Assembly: GCA_035772735.1 (NCBI GenBank)
Contig: JASDFA010000007.1
Location: 83,041,501 to 83,105,500, forward strand
Reading direction: 5' to 3'
Length of the DNA: 64,000 nucleotides
DNA from: Datura wrightii
Lineage: Eukaryota > Streptophyta > Magnoliopsida > Solanales > Solanaceae
This document shows, in pieces, positions 1-10,107 of this stretch; positions within the stretch are counted from its first letter, which is position 1; each line of letters opens with the position of its first letter. The notes beneath the pieces are model-generated. The model saw only the letters and a list, made by a program, of their open reading frames with translations. It made no database searches and had not been told where the DNA came from. The position numbers and the translations under genes are program-made.

Positions 1-59
1 CATTCGAGGCCATATTAACATATTGAGCCTGTGACGCACATGATATACGCATTTTGATA

Positions 60-215
60 TACATTTGAGGCCGCACCTGCATTTGAGCTCGTTGAGCCCG
101 TTATTTTATTTCGAGCCCGTTATTTGCATTTCAAACCCATTATTTGCATTTCAAGCCCATTTTATGCATTCGAGTCGTTATTTGCATTCTGAGCCTTATG
201 ACTTATTTGCATTGA
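60..215 (+). repeat. Short degenerate tandem repeat, unit about 20 bp
   Basis: A unit reading roughly GAGCCCGTTATTTGCATTTC recurs about seven times with substitutions and small indels. It lies in the untranslated tail of the Ogre-like element. The 72-codon open frame over it is a by-product of the repeat and not a gene. Confidence 0.75.
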
Positions 216-324
216 GCCCGAATAAACCAGAGCTTTCAATTGAGTTATTGAGGCTCTCGAATAATTTACTTTCTTTGAATTAGCATTCTTCCACTCATCC
301 GAAGGGTTCATGGTCTAAGGCATC

Positions 325-575
325 GTTTCATAGCCTGTGGACATCATGTCATGGCTTGAGGATTTACTTTCCCGCTTATCATGCTCCTAAGGCGTCATAG
401 TCTAAAGGCGTCATCTTTCATGGCCTGCGGACATCATTTCATGGCCTAAGGAATTTATTATTATCATGCTCCTAAGGCGTCATAGTCTAAAGATGTCATC
501 TTTTCATAGCCTGAGGACATCATTTCATGGCCTAAGGAATTTATTTTTCCTATCATGGTCAAGGACATCATGTCT
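325..575 (+). repeat. Tandem repeat, unit about 86-91 bp, near three copies
   Basis: Copies begin near 325, 416 and 502, each starting TTTCATRGCCTG and containing GGACATCAT, CATGGCCTAAGG and CTCCTAAGGCGTCATAG blocks. The third copy is partial. Tandem arrays just upstream of the 3' LTR are a described habit of Ogre elements, which supports the family call. Confidence 0.8.
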
Positions 576-1044
576 TAGAGACCTCATCTCGAAGCAAACT
601 TCCATCGTCTAAAGGGAACTTGCATCAAGTTTAATCTTTTGCATCGGTTTATATTACGAAGTATTTGATGCATATGCTTGCCGAGGAATAATGAGCTACG
701 AATGATAACGCCTTTCCTACTATCTTCTTTTCAAACCTTATTCCCACCTATTTATTTTGTAATGCATTCTAAATCTTGTTAATTCGTGCTACCCCCATCT
801 TTATCTAAGACTTCATGTTGTCAATTTTTAGGGATTTCGTTCGTCCCTAAATCTAGAACTACACGCGGCCTGATTCTCGCAAGACCCGAGATATGTAGGC
901 GACTTCATACCAAAGTCTCGGCCAAAACATCCTCACAATTTCATTTTTCTTTCATCCGGCCCCACCGAAATTTTTCTTCGGTCTGACAAAATTGGCCACT
1001 AGGTCAACGTTCTTTGCTCACCAACTCATTCTTCATTCCTGAGC
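576..1044 (+). other. Untranslated tail of the Ogre-like element
   Basis: No coding sequence is recognisable. Around 852-905 a block reading GAACTACACGCGGCCTGATT followed by GATATGTAGGCG resembles a block inside the LTR at 5565-5612. The 66-codon open frame at 786-986 overlaps this block and has no recognisable domain. Confidence 0.6.
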
Positions 1045-1057
1045 AAAGAAGGGGCAG
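1045..1057 (+). promoter_or_regulatory. Polypurine tract (plus-strand primer)
   Basis: AAAGAAGGGGCAG ends one base before the LTR start TGTTGACACC at 1059. Purine tracts at this position prime plus-strand DNA synthesis in LTR retrotransposons. Confidence 0.85.
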
Positions 1058-1058
1058 T

Positions 1059-4000
1059 TGTTGACACCAAATTTTGACCTGCCTACGCCATGTATATACT
1101 GCTTACATATATATTTTATTTACTTTTTTAAGCAAATATTCGACTTGCATTTATATTTATAAAATAATTAATTATCATAATATTGCAAAATTATTTTAAA
1201 TTACATATATATATATAATTTGCATTAATTTCAATTTATTAATTTTTTGATGTTAAACAATTGTGTCATGTACAATATATTTCATATTAATATACGCCCT
1301 TATTTGAAATATATATTTTACTTAATCTTTATAAACTATTTACATAATTTTACTAAATCTTACAAATTTATTTGCGTAATAATATTACTGGAATTTATAA
1401 ATTATTTATATTAATAATATAAGTTTTATAATATTTGATAACTTAATTTTATTTCCTAGTCATTGAATTATTTACATATATAATAATTTATTAATTATAT
1501 AATATTTACATGAGTCTACTCAAATTTATTATTATTTTTATATTAATAATAATGTTCATATGATTTTCCCGTAATTTAAACTATTTTATTATCTATTTAT
1601 TAAATTTATTTACAAATGTAGTATATTTATTAATTTAATAGCAGCTAAAATCCAATTTCATCCAATTCATTTAAAATCTAGCCATTTTATGCCCTTTTAT
1701 GCCGATTTTAGCCATTTTTTCTCAATTTATACCAATTTTGGCCTATTTTACCATACCTAGCCACTTTTTAAACCCCAATTAAATTTCAATTAAATTCCAA
1801 CCAATTTACCCTACCGCGACCCGCTCAATAACCCGTGACCCAATCCATTATGATTTTTTAATCTCATCCGTCCATCACAATGATCTAATGGCCACAAATA
1901 AACCCTATCACATTTCCTTATTTATCAACCTACTCCCCCAAAACCCTAATTCATTTTCATCATTTTCTTTTCCTCCTTCAACAAAGCCAGCGGCCGCCCA
2001 TCTTCTCCCTCCCCTTTCCCTTCACCGTCCCACCATCGATTTCGGCCACTGCTAGCCGGAAAATACCTCACCACCCGCACACCCCGTTTTCTCCCTCTCT
2101 CTCCATTTTTTTTTCAGCGACAAACAGCCGCCACCTCCCTCCGTTTCTCCCCTCACCGCCGCGAATCGCAACTGGCCACACTCTCTCTTCTCCCTCTCAC
2201 CATCGGCGCACCACCACACCCCACCGTAAACTGCCAGCGCAACGTCGATCTTCTCTTTTCCTTCCCCTCGTCGTCTCCCTTTTCCATCATTGTCGCCACT
2301 CCACCAAATGGAAACCAGAAAGCCTCTAGCCTGTACCTCTCCCCGCCTCCTCTCTCTTCTCCCTCTCCCCCTCACCGGAAAACCATCCGCACCAGTGAAC
2401 AACCACCAGATCTCCCTTCGTCTTCTCTCCTCTCATCTTCTCCGGCAATAGACTCGGACCTCACCCCTCTCTATTTCCTCCATGAACTCCGACCAACACC
2501 GCCAGCAGAAATCGGCCACCAAATCCAAAACAACCAGATCTCCTCACCATAAACACAACAGCCGCATCCTCTATTTCCCATTCTCCTGTCATTTTACAGC
2601 AGCCGATTCAATTTACTTCATTTTTTCGAATAGATCCTCGCAGATCCTTCCATGTTTGGTTCACTGATTTCTAAAGCCTTTCTCCTTTGATGCTACTTAT
2701 GTTAACTAGATCTAAAAAAAATTAATTATATTTGCCTATAATGCGTTGGTCTGAACATGCTTAAATTATTATGTGTGCCTTTGAAATATCCTGAAAATCT
2801 CCAAGTATGTACGCGATTTTTTTGGTTTTTGTCATGCCTGATCTGACGAATATTTTTGTTAAAATCATTATTGATTCTTTTGTACATGTTTTGATATCAC
2901 TTTTTTGGTGAATACTCCTATGAAAATAGTTTGTTATCTCAGCCTTGCATTACATATATATGCAGATTCTTTTGCCCTCTAATTCGAATTTACTATTATT
3001 GCTCCGGTGTTTCTCAGCTTTACTTGAAAGTTAGACAAAATTATAAATATTTATAGAAGGTGGTATAATGGAATCTTGTTAATATGATTGATAATCTTGT
3101 TATTGTCTTGGAAGATTTTTGGTCAATTAGAAATTAATTAGCATGGTAAACGAGTAGTTTGATTTTAATCCGCATAGTAAGAATAGTTGTGTATATGAAT
3201 AACTGATAGCAAGTCCTTCTTCATCTAATTCGTTTTCCTTCTCTGGATAGCATGTGACAATGATTTTTGAAGAATAATTTACATTATTATGATCAACATG
3301 ACGAAGGATTTCCTTTTATATTTAATTTCTGCAAATATACATCCTTTACGGCAACATAATATTTTATTCATTTGTTGACTTTCTTAAACGCAATTATTAA
3401 CAACTTATTTAGCGTTTCTCTCTGTATGACTTGCCTTATTTAAAGGAAATATTTAATGACTAAGTTTTGTTTATTCTCAGAATATGTTAATTATGATAAA
3501 TAAGGATTTGTTGATGGATCTTGATTTCTGATTTTAGTTAATTAAGCAAAAAATAATTTCCTGACTTATTCTTATGGACTGTTTTATTCTCCTCCCTTAA
3601 TTGAATTAGTGTAAATTCTAATTTGATTTTCCCTTTATTTGATTTATTATTTATTTATTTGTTTGAGGTAAATATTCCATATAGTTTTAGCTTTTACTAA
3701 TCAAGGAAAAGATGGTTGATTGATGATTTCTCTCCTTCACTAATTTAGTATTTGTCCATTTATGGGAAATATTGTTTAGTTTGGACTGATTTCATTTATT
3801 TGTTCAAGGAAAAGATTCCTTTCATTAGTTAGGCTGACTATCTTATTTCCTTTAATTCCTTTTCTTTAACTATTTAAGCAGCCCCCTCCTTTCTTTTCAA
3901 ATCATTCGGACATTGTCAAAAAGACTGAAAATTACTTTATTCTCATTACTACTCTTCTTTCTGCTCTATTTTCTATAATTCCTTTAACCTGTCTCAACAC

Positions 4001-6158
4001 AAGCACTTCTCGGAATCCTCTAGATTCCCGTGATCTTTATGTGTTGAGTTTGGGCAATAAATCAAGGCCTTTGAAGTATTCATCGTCTAACTCGTTTCTG
4101 ATTTTGTCACCCAACCGGTTAGTCTATCTGCTTTAACAAGTCATTATGTGTTAAATATCATTTTCGATTCCTCCTAATTGCTTTCTTGTCGTGATCGTGT
4201 GCTAATATGATCTTTAATATGAATTACAAAGTTCGAAATTCTGGTTGCATCTACTGTTGTATTTTATGTTTAAAACAGGTAGCCTTAATATGTTCCGGAC
4301 CCGTCGGAGAGTCGTTGGGGCAGGTGTTTGACTTGGGAGTTTTTTTAATTATTATTATTAAAGAATTAGTTTTACTTTACTATAATTTTTGGTTTATTTT
4401 GTCTGTTAGTTTGTAATATTGTAAACAAACGCTGATGATAGTGGAAGGGGTTTTATGGGTGGGGGGAGGGGACTATATTTCTTTATTGCTTTTCTTAGCT
4501 GTTAAACTCACTAGAAATCATGCCTATAGGGTTTAAATTTGCTAACTTGAAATTTATTCTATGCTTGAATCTTAGAAATCTTGCTTATAGGAATACCCTG
4601 AATTCGGCTATTTTAGTTAGAAATCATGTCTATAAGGTTTGCGATGTCTATGTGCAATTGCATTGTAAACATGCAAAATCTATTAATGACTTATCTATTA
4701 ATACCCAATTCAAAAATATAATTTACTTTTGGTTCATAAAATTACTCCTAGAGCTTTAAAACATATGAATTCGCATTTGTTAGATATCATGCTTATAGGA
4801 TTTAATTGTCTGACCTAATTGGCACAATCGAACATTGAGAATCATGTCTAATTCTTTAATTGGGAACCTTTCTTTCAAATGCTAATTATATAGAATGATT
4901 AGCGGCTTTAAAGATGTCTGAATAAAATATCACCTAATATCGTATGTAAAAAGTAATGTTACTGTTTGAAGGGTTTGTATAATTACATGCTAATTGGAAT
5001 ATAATAGTTGTACATATATTGAACCGATTTGCAAGTGTGTCCCTCTACCCATAGAATTCATGCTTATAGGATCACATGTTTTTGAAATTTTAATCATATT
5101 CTATTCAAAATCATCGTCGTAAGTGTTGGAGGTCCAAATCTAATATTTTACATCAGAAATCATGCTTTAGGATCTGTTTGCACCTTTAGAATCATGTTTC
5201 TTTTCGTAAATTATTAAATAGAGGCTTAATTTGGAATCTTATATGCTAAGTGTCTATTTTTATTATTTATTTGTTTAACATTTAATCACTGCCTAAAAAC
5301 CCTATGATTTCTAGATCCAAAATCTCAATTAGTTGTCCAATGTCTCTTGGATATTAGGCTTGGGACGGGTAGGCAAATATTAGGACATTAGTCTTCTTCA
5401 CCTAGAAACACTTTAGGGTTAGCAATTAATTAGGTGGGTAGGGGGAGATGATAGTCTGTTCTCGCTGAATAATACAAACTATGTAAATCATTGTGAAGTA
5501 TTATTTAAGTTGCACGGGGTGATCCCTTTAAATTAAAATACCCCCTCCCCCCTCTTTAATTGTAGAACTACGTCTGGCCTGATTCCCTTAAGGGATATGT
5601 AGGCACCTCTTCGAGGTTCTGCCACTTGGTTTTAAAATTCATTTGTTTGTTCGTTAAATTTTATATTTATTTGTCAATATCTATTATTCTTGTATTCGTA
5701 ACTTGCTGTATTTTTGGTCAACTTTTAGATTGAATTGTCAATTGTTTTAATTTTTAAAATGGGTAATAATAATAGTCTTGAAATACTTGTCTTATTTTCT
5801 TTCTTCTTCGCTTGTCTGTAAGTTTATTTATTTATTTATATTTTTCCAATCTAGTTTAATATTTTAAATAACTTAAGTTAAAATCTATTTTTGTTTGATC
5901 ATTAGTAATTCCCCACATATTAATGGATCCGGCTGGGAACCACATTTGTGGACCTCGAAAGGTGCCTAACACCTTCCTTTCGAGGTAATTTAAGTCCTTG
6001 CCCGACTCTGGTAACTTAGGTAATCAAGCAGACTTTTAGCTTAGAACGGTGCCCTAACGCACCTCAAATCATTAGGTAGCGACTCTTCTTTCACAAAAAA
6101 CCCTTAAGATCCGTCACATGTTGTATCCCACTTTTCGCGAGAAAACCGGGGCGTGACA
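1059..6158 (+). repeat. Ogre-like 3' LTR, about 5.1 kb
   Basis: It starts TGTTGACACC after a polypurine tract and ends GCGTGACA. 1059-1800 is very AT-rich. About 1900-2680 is C- and CT-rich and gives open frames on both strands (2052-2402 minus, 2482-2667 plus) with no recognisable domain; it looks like promoter/leader sequence. From 2700 to 5500 it is AT-rich with a dispersed repeat. The last part holds GAACTACGTCTGGCCTGATT (from about 5565) and GTGCCTAACACC-type sequence seen near Ogre/Tat LTR ends. The 5' partner LTR is outside the window, so its age cannot be estimated here. Confidence 0.75.
4515..5175 (+). repeat. Dispersed degenerate repeat inside the Ogre-like LTR
   Basis: The phrase AGAAATCATGCTTATAGGAT, with variants such as CATGCCTATAGGG and CATGTCTATAAGG, recurs about six times at irregular spacing (near 4513, 4575, 4618, 4786, 5052 and 5155). 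The copies look like the remains of an old minisatellite. No coding function is seen. Confidence 0.55.
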
Positions 6159-6163
6159 TGGAT
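6159..6163. repeat. Right half of the predicted target-site duplication of the Ogre-like element (TGGAT)
   Basis: The five bases after the LTR end are TGGAT and belong to the interrupted integrase, where the homologous site in the A2 copy reads GGGTGATCCA at about 46695-46704. The left half lies outside the window, so this is a prediction. Confidence 0.5.
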
Positions 6164-7335
6164 CACCCAAGAACTTCTTCAAAAGTGACACATGAAAGAT
6201 GGGATGAACCGAAGATAGCTTCGAGGGCAAGTCTAACTCATACGTCACCTTACCAAATCTTCTCACAACCCGGTAGGGGCCAACATAGCGGGGACTAAGT
6301 TTACCTTTCTTTACGAACTTCATGACTCCCTTTATGGGAGATACCTTTAGAAATACCCAATCGTCCACATCAAACTCGAAATCTCTTCTCCTCACATCAG
6401 CATACGATTTCTGACGACTCTAAGCGGTTTCCAACCTGTCCCTTATCAACTAAACCTTCAGCATCGCCTCATGAACTGAATCTACTCCTATCATAGCTGC
6501 CTCACCAACCTAAACCCATTCGATGGGAGATCTACACCTCCGCCCGTAAAGAGCCTCGAACGGTGCCGTCTGGATACTGGAGTGGTAACTATTATTATAA
6601 GGAAACTTGATCAAGGGCAAATGATCATCCCAACTACCTTTAAAATCCATAATACATACCCTCAACATATCCTCGAGGGTCTGAATGGTTTGTTCTTCAT
6701 GGTCATTTGTTTGCGGATGGAAGGCTATACTGAGCTTAACCTGCATCCCAAGTCCATTTTGAAAAGAATGCCAGAATTGAGGTAAAATGTGTACCTCAGT
6801 CTGAAATAATAGGCAAGGGCACTCCATGAAGTCGAACCAACTCCCGAATATACAACTTAGAATAATCATCCGCTGAATCTGGGACCCTGACCGATAGGAA
6901 GTGTGCAGCTTTAGTTAGCCTGTCAACCACCACCCTAATGGAGTCGTATTGCCAGCGAGTACGAGGTAGGCCTGTAACAAAATCTATATTATTCTCTTCC
7001 CACTTTCAAGTAGGGATGATGATATCCTGAAGTACGCCTCCCGACCATTGATGTTCGACTTTCACTTGCTGGCAGTTTTGGCATTTTGCTACTTACTCCG
7101 CAATATCTTTCCTCACACCATCCCACCAATAGATTTCTTGCAAATCCTAATACATTTTCATGGATCCTGGATGAATAGAATATCTGGTACCATGTGACTC
7201 ATGCAATATCCAAACTCTCAAATCGTCAACGTCCGGAACACATAGTTGACCCTGGTATCGTAGAACACTATCTCCCCCTTGGGAGAAGACCTCTACCTTC
7301 TGACTCCGCACTGCCTCCTTTAGCTTCCTCAATAA
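6159..7335 (-). pseudogene. Integrase pseudogene of A1 (zinc-binding, core and C-terminal parts)
   Basis: Reading leftwards from 7335, the zinc-binding region shows HESHGTRYSIHPG and, further on, a CQNC pair. The catalytic core follows (INIDFVTGLPRTR-like around 6970-7000, LHGVPLPIISD around 6840) and then the segment with FEALYGRRCRSPIEW at 6510-6560. The C-terminal part carries VHPIFHVSLLKKFLGDP at about 6160-6220, a hallmark of Tekay-type integrases. Stops and frameshifts break it into at least three frames (6114-6395, 6510-6869, 7147-7332), so it cannot make an enzyme. It ends abruptly at 6159 where the Ogre-like LTR begins; the chromodomain would have followed. Confidence 0.9.
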
Positions 7336-8065
7336 TGGATCCTTATCTTACCTAGATTTAACATTAACCACCAAGGACGATTTTGACCCATTACGTACAA
7401 CAACACCGTCATCGGTCGAATCGATCAATCTAACTCCCAACCTTGCGAGTCGGTGGACATCCTTCACCAACTCCTTCTTTCCCTCATCCACATGGAACAC
7501 ACTTTCCATGTAGAGTCTATTAAGTGCATCCGCAACCACATTAGCCTTGCCCGGGTGGTAAAGGACAGTCATGTCATAGTCCTTAAGTAATTGCCACCAC
7601 CTCCTTTGCTGAAGATTTAGATCTTCTGTATGAACACATATTGCAAGCTCTTGTGATCCATAAATACATCCACGTGGACCCCATACAAGTAATGCCTCCA
7701 TATCTTAATAAATTCGTAGTTACCATACCGAGTCCTGAAAGTGGTCTTCGGGATGTCACTCTCCCAAACTCTAAGCTGGTGATACCTGGACCTGAGATTG
7801 ATTTTGAAAAAGCACTTGCCACCTTCAAGCTAGTCAAAAAAATCATCGATCCTGGGTAAGGGGTACCTGTTCTTGATGGTAACCTTGTTCAACTGCCGAT
7901 AGTCAATACACATGTAAAGGGAACCGTCCTTATTTCTAACAAATAAAACTGGTGCACCACATGGAGACTGGCTCGGTCTAATGAAGCCCTTATCCAAAAA
8001 ATCCCTTAACTAATCCTTCAATTCCTTTAGCTCGACTGGAGCCATCCTGTAAGGAGGGATAGAAA
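7336..8065 (-). pseudogene. Reverse transcriptase/RNase H pseudogene of A1 with its catalytic centre deleted
   Basis: The N-terminal RT block is present (7862-8045, with CIDYRQLNKVTIKNR on the minus strand), followed by the YHQLRV block near 7780. At about 7715-7730 the frame jumps from the RT block ending near GNYEF straight to the RNase H/tether block (YLYGVHVD-, VLYHPGKANVVADAL). Compared with copy A2, where these blocks lie about 0.7 kb apart, the palm segment with the catalytic aspartate pair is missing. The RNase H end and tether (7348-7701) are readable. This deletion alone makes A1 unable to copy itself. Confidence 0.85.
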
Positions 8066-8640
8066 TAGGCTACGTGTCTGGCAATAGGTCAATACCGAAA
8101 TCAATTTCCCTTTCCGAAGGAACACCTGGAAAATCCTCGGGAAACACCTTCGTATATTCGCAGACCACAGGAACTGACTGAATAGTCGGGGTCTTGGACT
8201 CCACATCCTTAAACCTAACTAGGTGGTACATACACCCCTTAGAGATCATCTTCCTATCCTTGAGATAGGAAATAAACTGACCTACTGGCACCGTCGAACT
8301 ACCCTTCCACTCCAAAGCTGACTCACCCAAAAAATGAAACTCCATGGTACGGGTCCTACAATTAATCGAAGCATAACTTGAAAACAACCAATCCATACCA
8401 AGAATAACGTCAAAGTCAGTCATGGATAACTCTACCAAATCTATGGAGGTAACCTTATGCAACACAGTGACAGACACCCTTTATATACTCATCTAGCTAC
8501 GACCGAATCACCAACTGAGGTAGAAACTAAAAATTGTTTTGACAATGTCTCGGTACTAACTCCAAGGCCACTAGCAATGTAAGGAGTCACGAAAGAAAAT
8601 GTGGCTCCTGGGTCTAACAAGGCATAAACATCAATTGAAA
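8066..8640 (-). pseudogene. Aspartic protease domain of A1 pol
   Basis: On the minus strand the active-site motif DPGATFSFV is read at about 8588-8613, followed by VLHKVTSIDLVELSMTDF and ILGMDWL (about 8380-8410) typical of gypsy retropepsins. The open frame 8070-8477 covers most of the C-terminal half up to FPGVPSEREIDFGIDLLPDT, the linker into reverse transcriptase. A stop near 8480 separates it from the active-site part. Function in an intact element would be processing of the Gag-Pol polyprotein. Confidence 0.8.
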
Positions 8641-9898
8641 GACACATAACATACCAGTGACCACGTCTGGCGAAGTCTCCTTCTCCTGGCGCGAGGCAAG
8701 GGCATAGAATCGATTTTGCCGCTGACCGCCACCCCCACTAGTAGATGCACCCTGTGGAGCTGAACGGGCTAGAGCTGCTACTATACTGGTGGTCTGTGCT
8801 TGACCCCTATCATCACCCTGTCTGGCATATGGACATGCTTCAACACATGTGCCCAGATCTACCACACCATAAGTAGACATCCGAACCGAGTAGCACTCCC
8901 CGGTGTGACTCTTGCCATACTTTCTGCAGGCTGGAGAGGTATACTCTAACTGGGTTCCCCTCTAATTCCTTCGACCCTGAAGCCCTGCTCCTCTAATCAC
9001 CCTTGGGCCTGGATGGGACACTAGCTGATGATGGGGCTGGGACTAGCGGCCTCTGCTGAAACTGTGGACTGTAGCCATCGCTGAACCTCTAATGTGAAAA
9101 CCCACGACTATCTGTCCGAGCTCTCTTTGCCTCCCTCTCCCTTGCATGAGCTGCCTCCATCTACTGGGCATACAACACTATGCAAGGAAAGTCCATATCC
9201 CGATGAAGCATGGCAGTTCTGCAATCCTTGTCTAAATAACCGGCCTAGCCATGAACAAATCGTCTCACCCGCACCCTCTGATGCATCACCAACTCTGGGG
9301 CGTACTTTGACAATCGGGTGAACTCAAGAGAATACAACAACAGAGTCATCTTTCCTTGCTTGATGTTAAAATACTCAGCTGCTTTTAGTTCCCTCATCTA
9401 CCAAGGGAAGAACCTGTCATGAAAGGCCATGTGGAACTCATCCCAGCAGATAGGGCCCGCACCTGCTGCCCTGCTGTCCTTCCATTGCTTGTACCAAATA
9501 TAAGCGACCTCCTTTAGCTGATATGAGGCAAAGACTACAAACTCCCCATTCGTCCCCCCCATAACTTGAGTGACCTTCAGGATCTCTTCAATGAACTCGT
9601 GTGGATCCTTATCCAACTTTGATCCCATGAACTCGGGAGGGTTCATCCTCAAGAAGTCTCTAATCCGAGATACCGCTGCATTGCCATTCTGTGGAACCTG
9701 TGCAACAGCCTGCTGATTGACTTGAGCGATCAAGGCCTATGCCAACATTTGAATCACTGCCCGAAACTCAGCTTGGGCAGCTGGCTCTGATGCCTGGGGC
9801 TTTGAAACAGGTGGGGCTTGCTGATGCCCATGGTCATTGCCATCTTCGTGTCCTTCATCATTTCCATTCCTCCTTTTGTTCATTCTCCTAGGAGCCAT
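8641..9898 (-). pseudogene. Gag pseudogene of A1
   Basis: The start MAPRRMNKRRNG is at 9898, a few bases after a splice-acceptor-like GATTGCAG. A basic/His-rich N-terminus is followed by the capsid region (9398-9733: RDFLRMNPPEF, WKDSR, WDEFHMAFHDRFFP). In-frame stops occur at about 9734 and after the FFPW block near 9397. The nucleocapsid zinc knuckle near 8820-8930 is degenerate: only one Cys remains where A2 has CYGC, though CPYAR survives just after it. Gag would form the virus-like particle. This copy is inactive. Confidence 0.85.
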
Positions 9899-10091
9899 GA
9901 TTCTGCAATCGCGAATTGCATGACTTAGAAGGATGGAAAGGCTTTTCATCGCATGGCATAGAACATGAAAGAAGGGGACATTTCCTAAATGTCTAGTAGC
10001 CTCTTCGTCATAGGTGTGGCGCGCTTCACACCCATGAAAAAGACTCTACCTAACGCAGCTTTCGGATACCCTAGGACACTTCAAACCTATT
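9899..10091 (-). other. A1 leader between primer-binding site and gag
   Basis: Untranslated leader, about 190 bp. It contains GTGTGAAGCGCGCCACACC (minus strand, around 10010-10035), shared in near-identical form with the leaders of A2, B and C. A splice-acceptor-like TTGCAG lies at its gag end. Confidence 0.6.
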
Positions 10092-10103
10092 GCTCTGATA
10101 CCA
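10092..10103 (-). promoter_or_regulatory. Primer-binding site of A1, initiator tRNA-Met type
   Basis: On the minus strand it reads TGGTATCAGAGC, the exact complement of the plant initiator tRNA-Met 3' end, four bases after the LTR end. Confidence 0.95.
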
Positions 10104-10107
10104 AGTT

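Larger units (their letters stand above)
1..6158 (+). mobile_element. Ogre/Tat-like LTR retrotransposon, 3' end only (internal tail plus 3' LTR)
   Basis: What is visible is the terminal non-coding part of an element, then a purine tract, then a very long LTR that begins TGTTGACACC and ends at GTGACA. TGTTGACACC starts, LTRs of about 5 kb and tandem repeats upstream of the 3' LTR are known traits of the Ogre (Tat lineage) Ty3/gypsy elements. The coding part (gag, pol and the extra Ogre ORF1) would lie to the left of the window. The right boundary falls cleanly inside an integrase C-terminus on the opposite strand, so the element inserted into a family A chromovirus. The clade call rests on LTR size and motifs only, because no protein domain is in view. 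Confidence 0.75.

Noticed and set aside
325..575. Possible CRISPR-like or satellite array
   Set aside because: Units are contiguous at about 86-91 bp without spacers, in a plant retrotransposon tail.
1200..1640. AT-rich region with TATATATA as a matrix-attachment or origin site
   Set aside because: Only base composition supports it; such stretches are common in long Ogre LTRs.
2052..2402. 116-codon minus-strand frame with Gly/Arg/Glu-rich translation
   Set aside because: It lies in a C/CT-rich part of the Ogre-like LTR; the composition alone keeps it open and no domain is visible.
10092..10103. Possible tRNA gene at GCTCTGATACCA matches
   Set aside because: Only the 12 primer-complementary bases are present; no cloverleaf or A/B boxes nearby.
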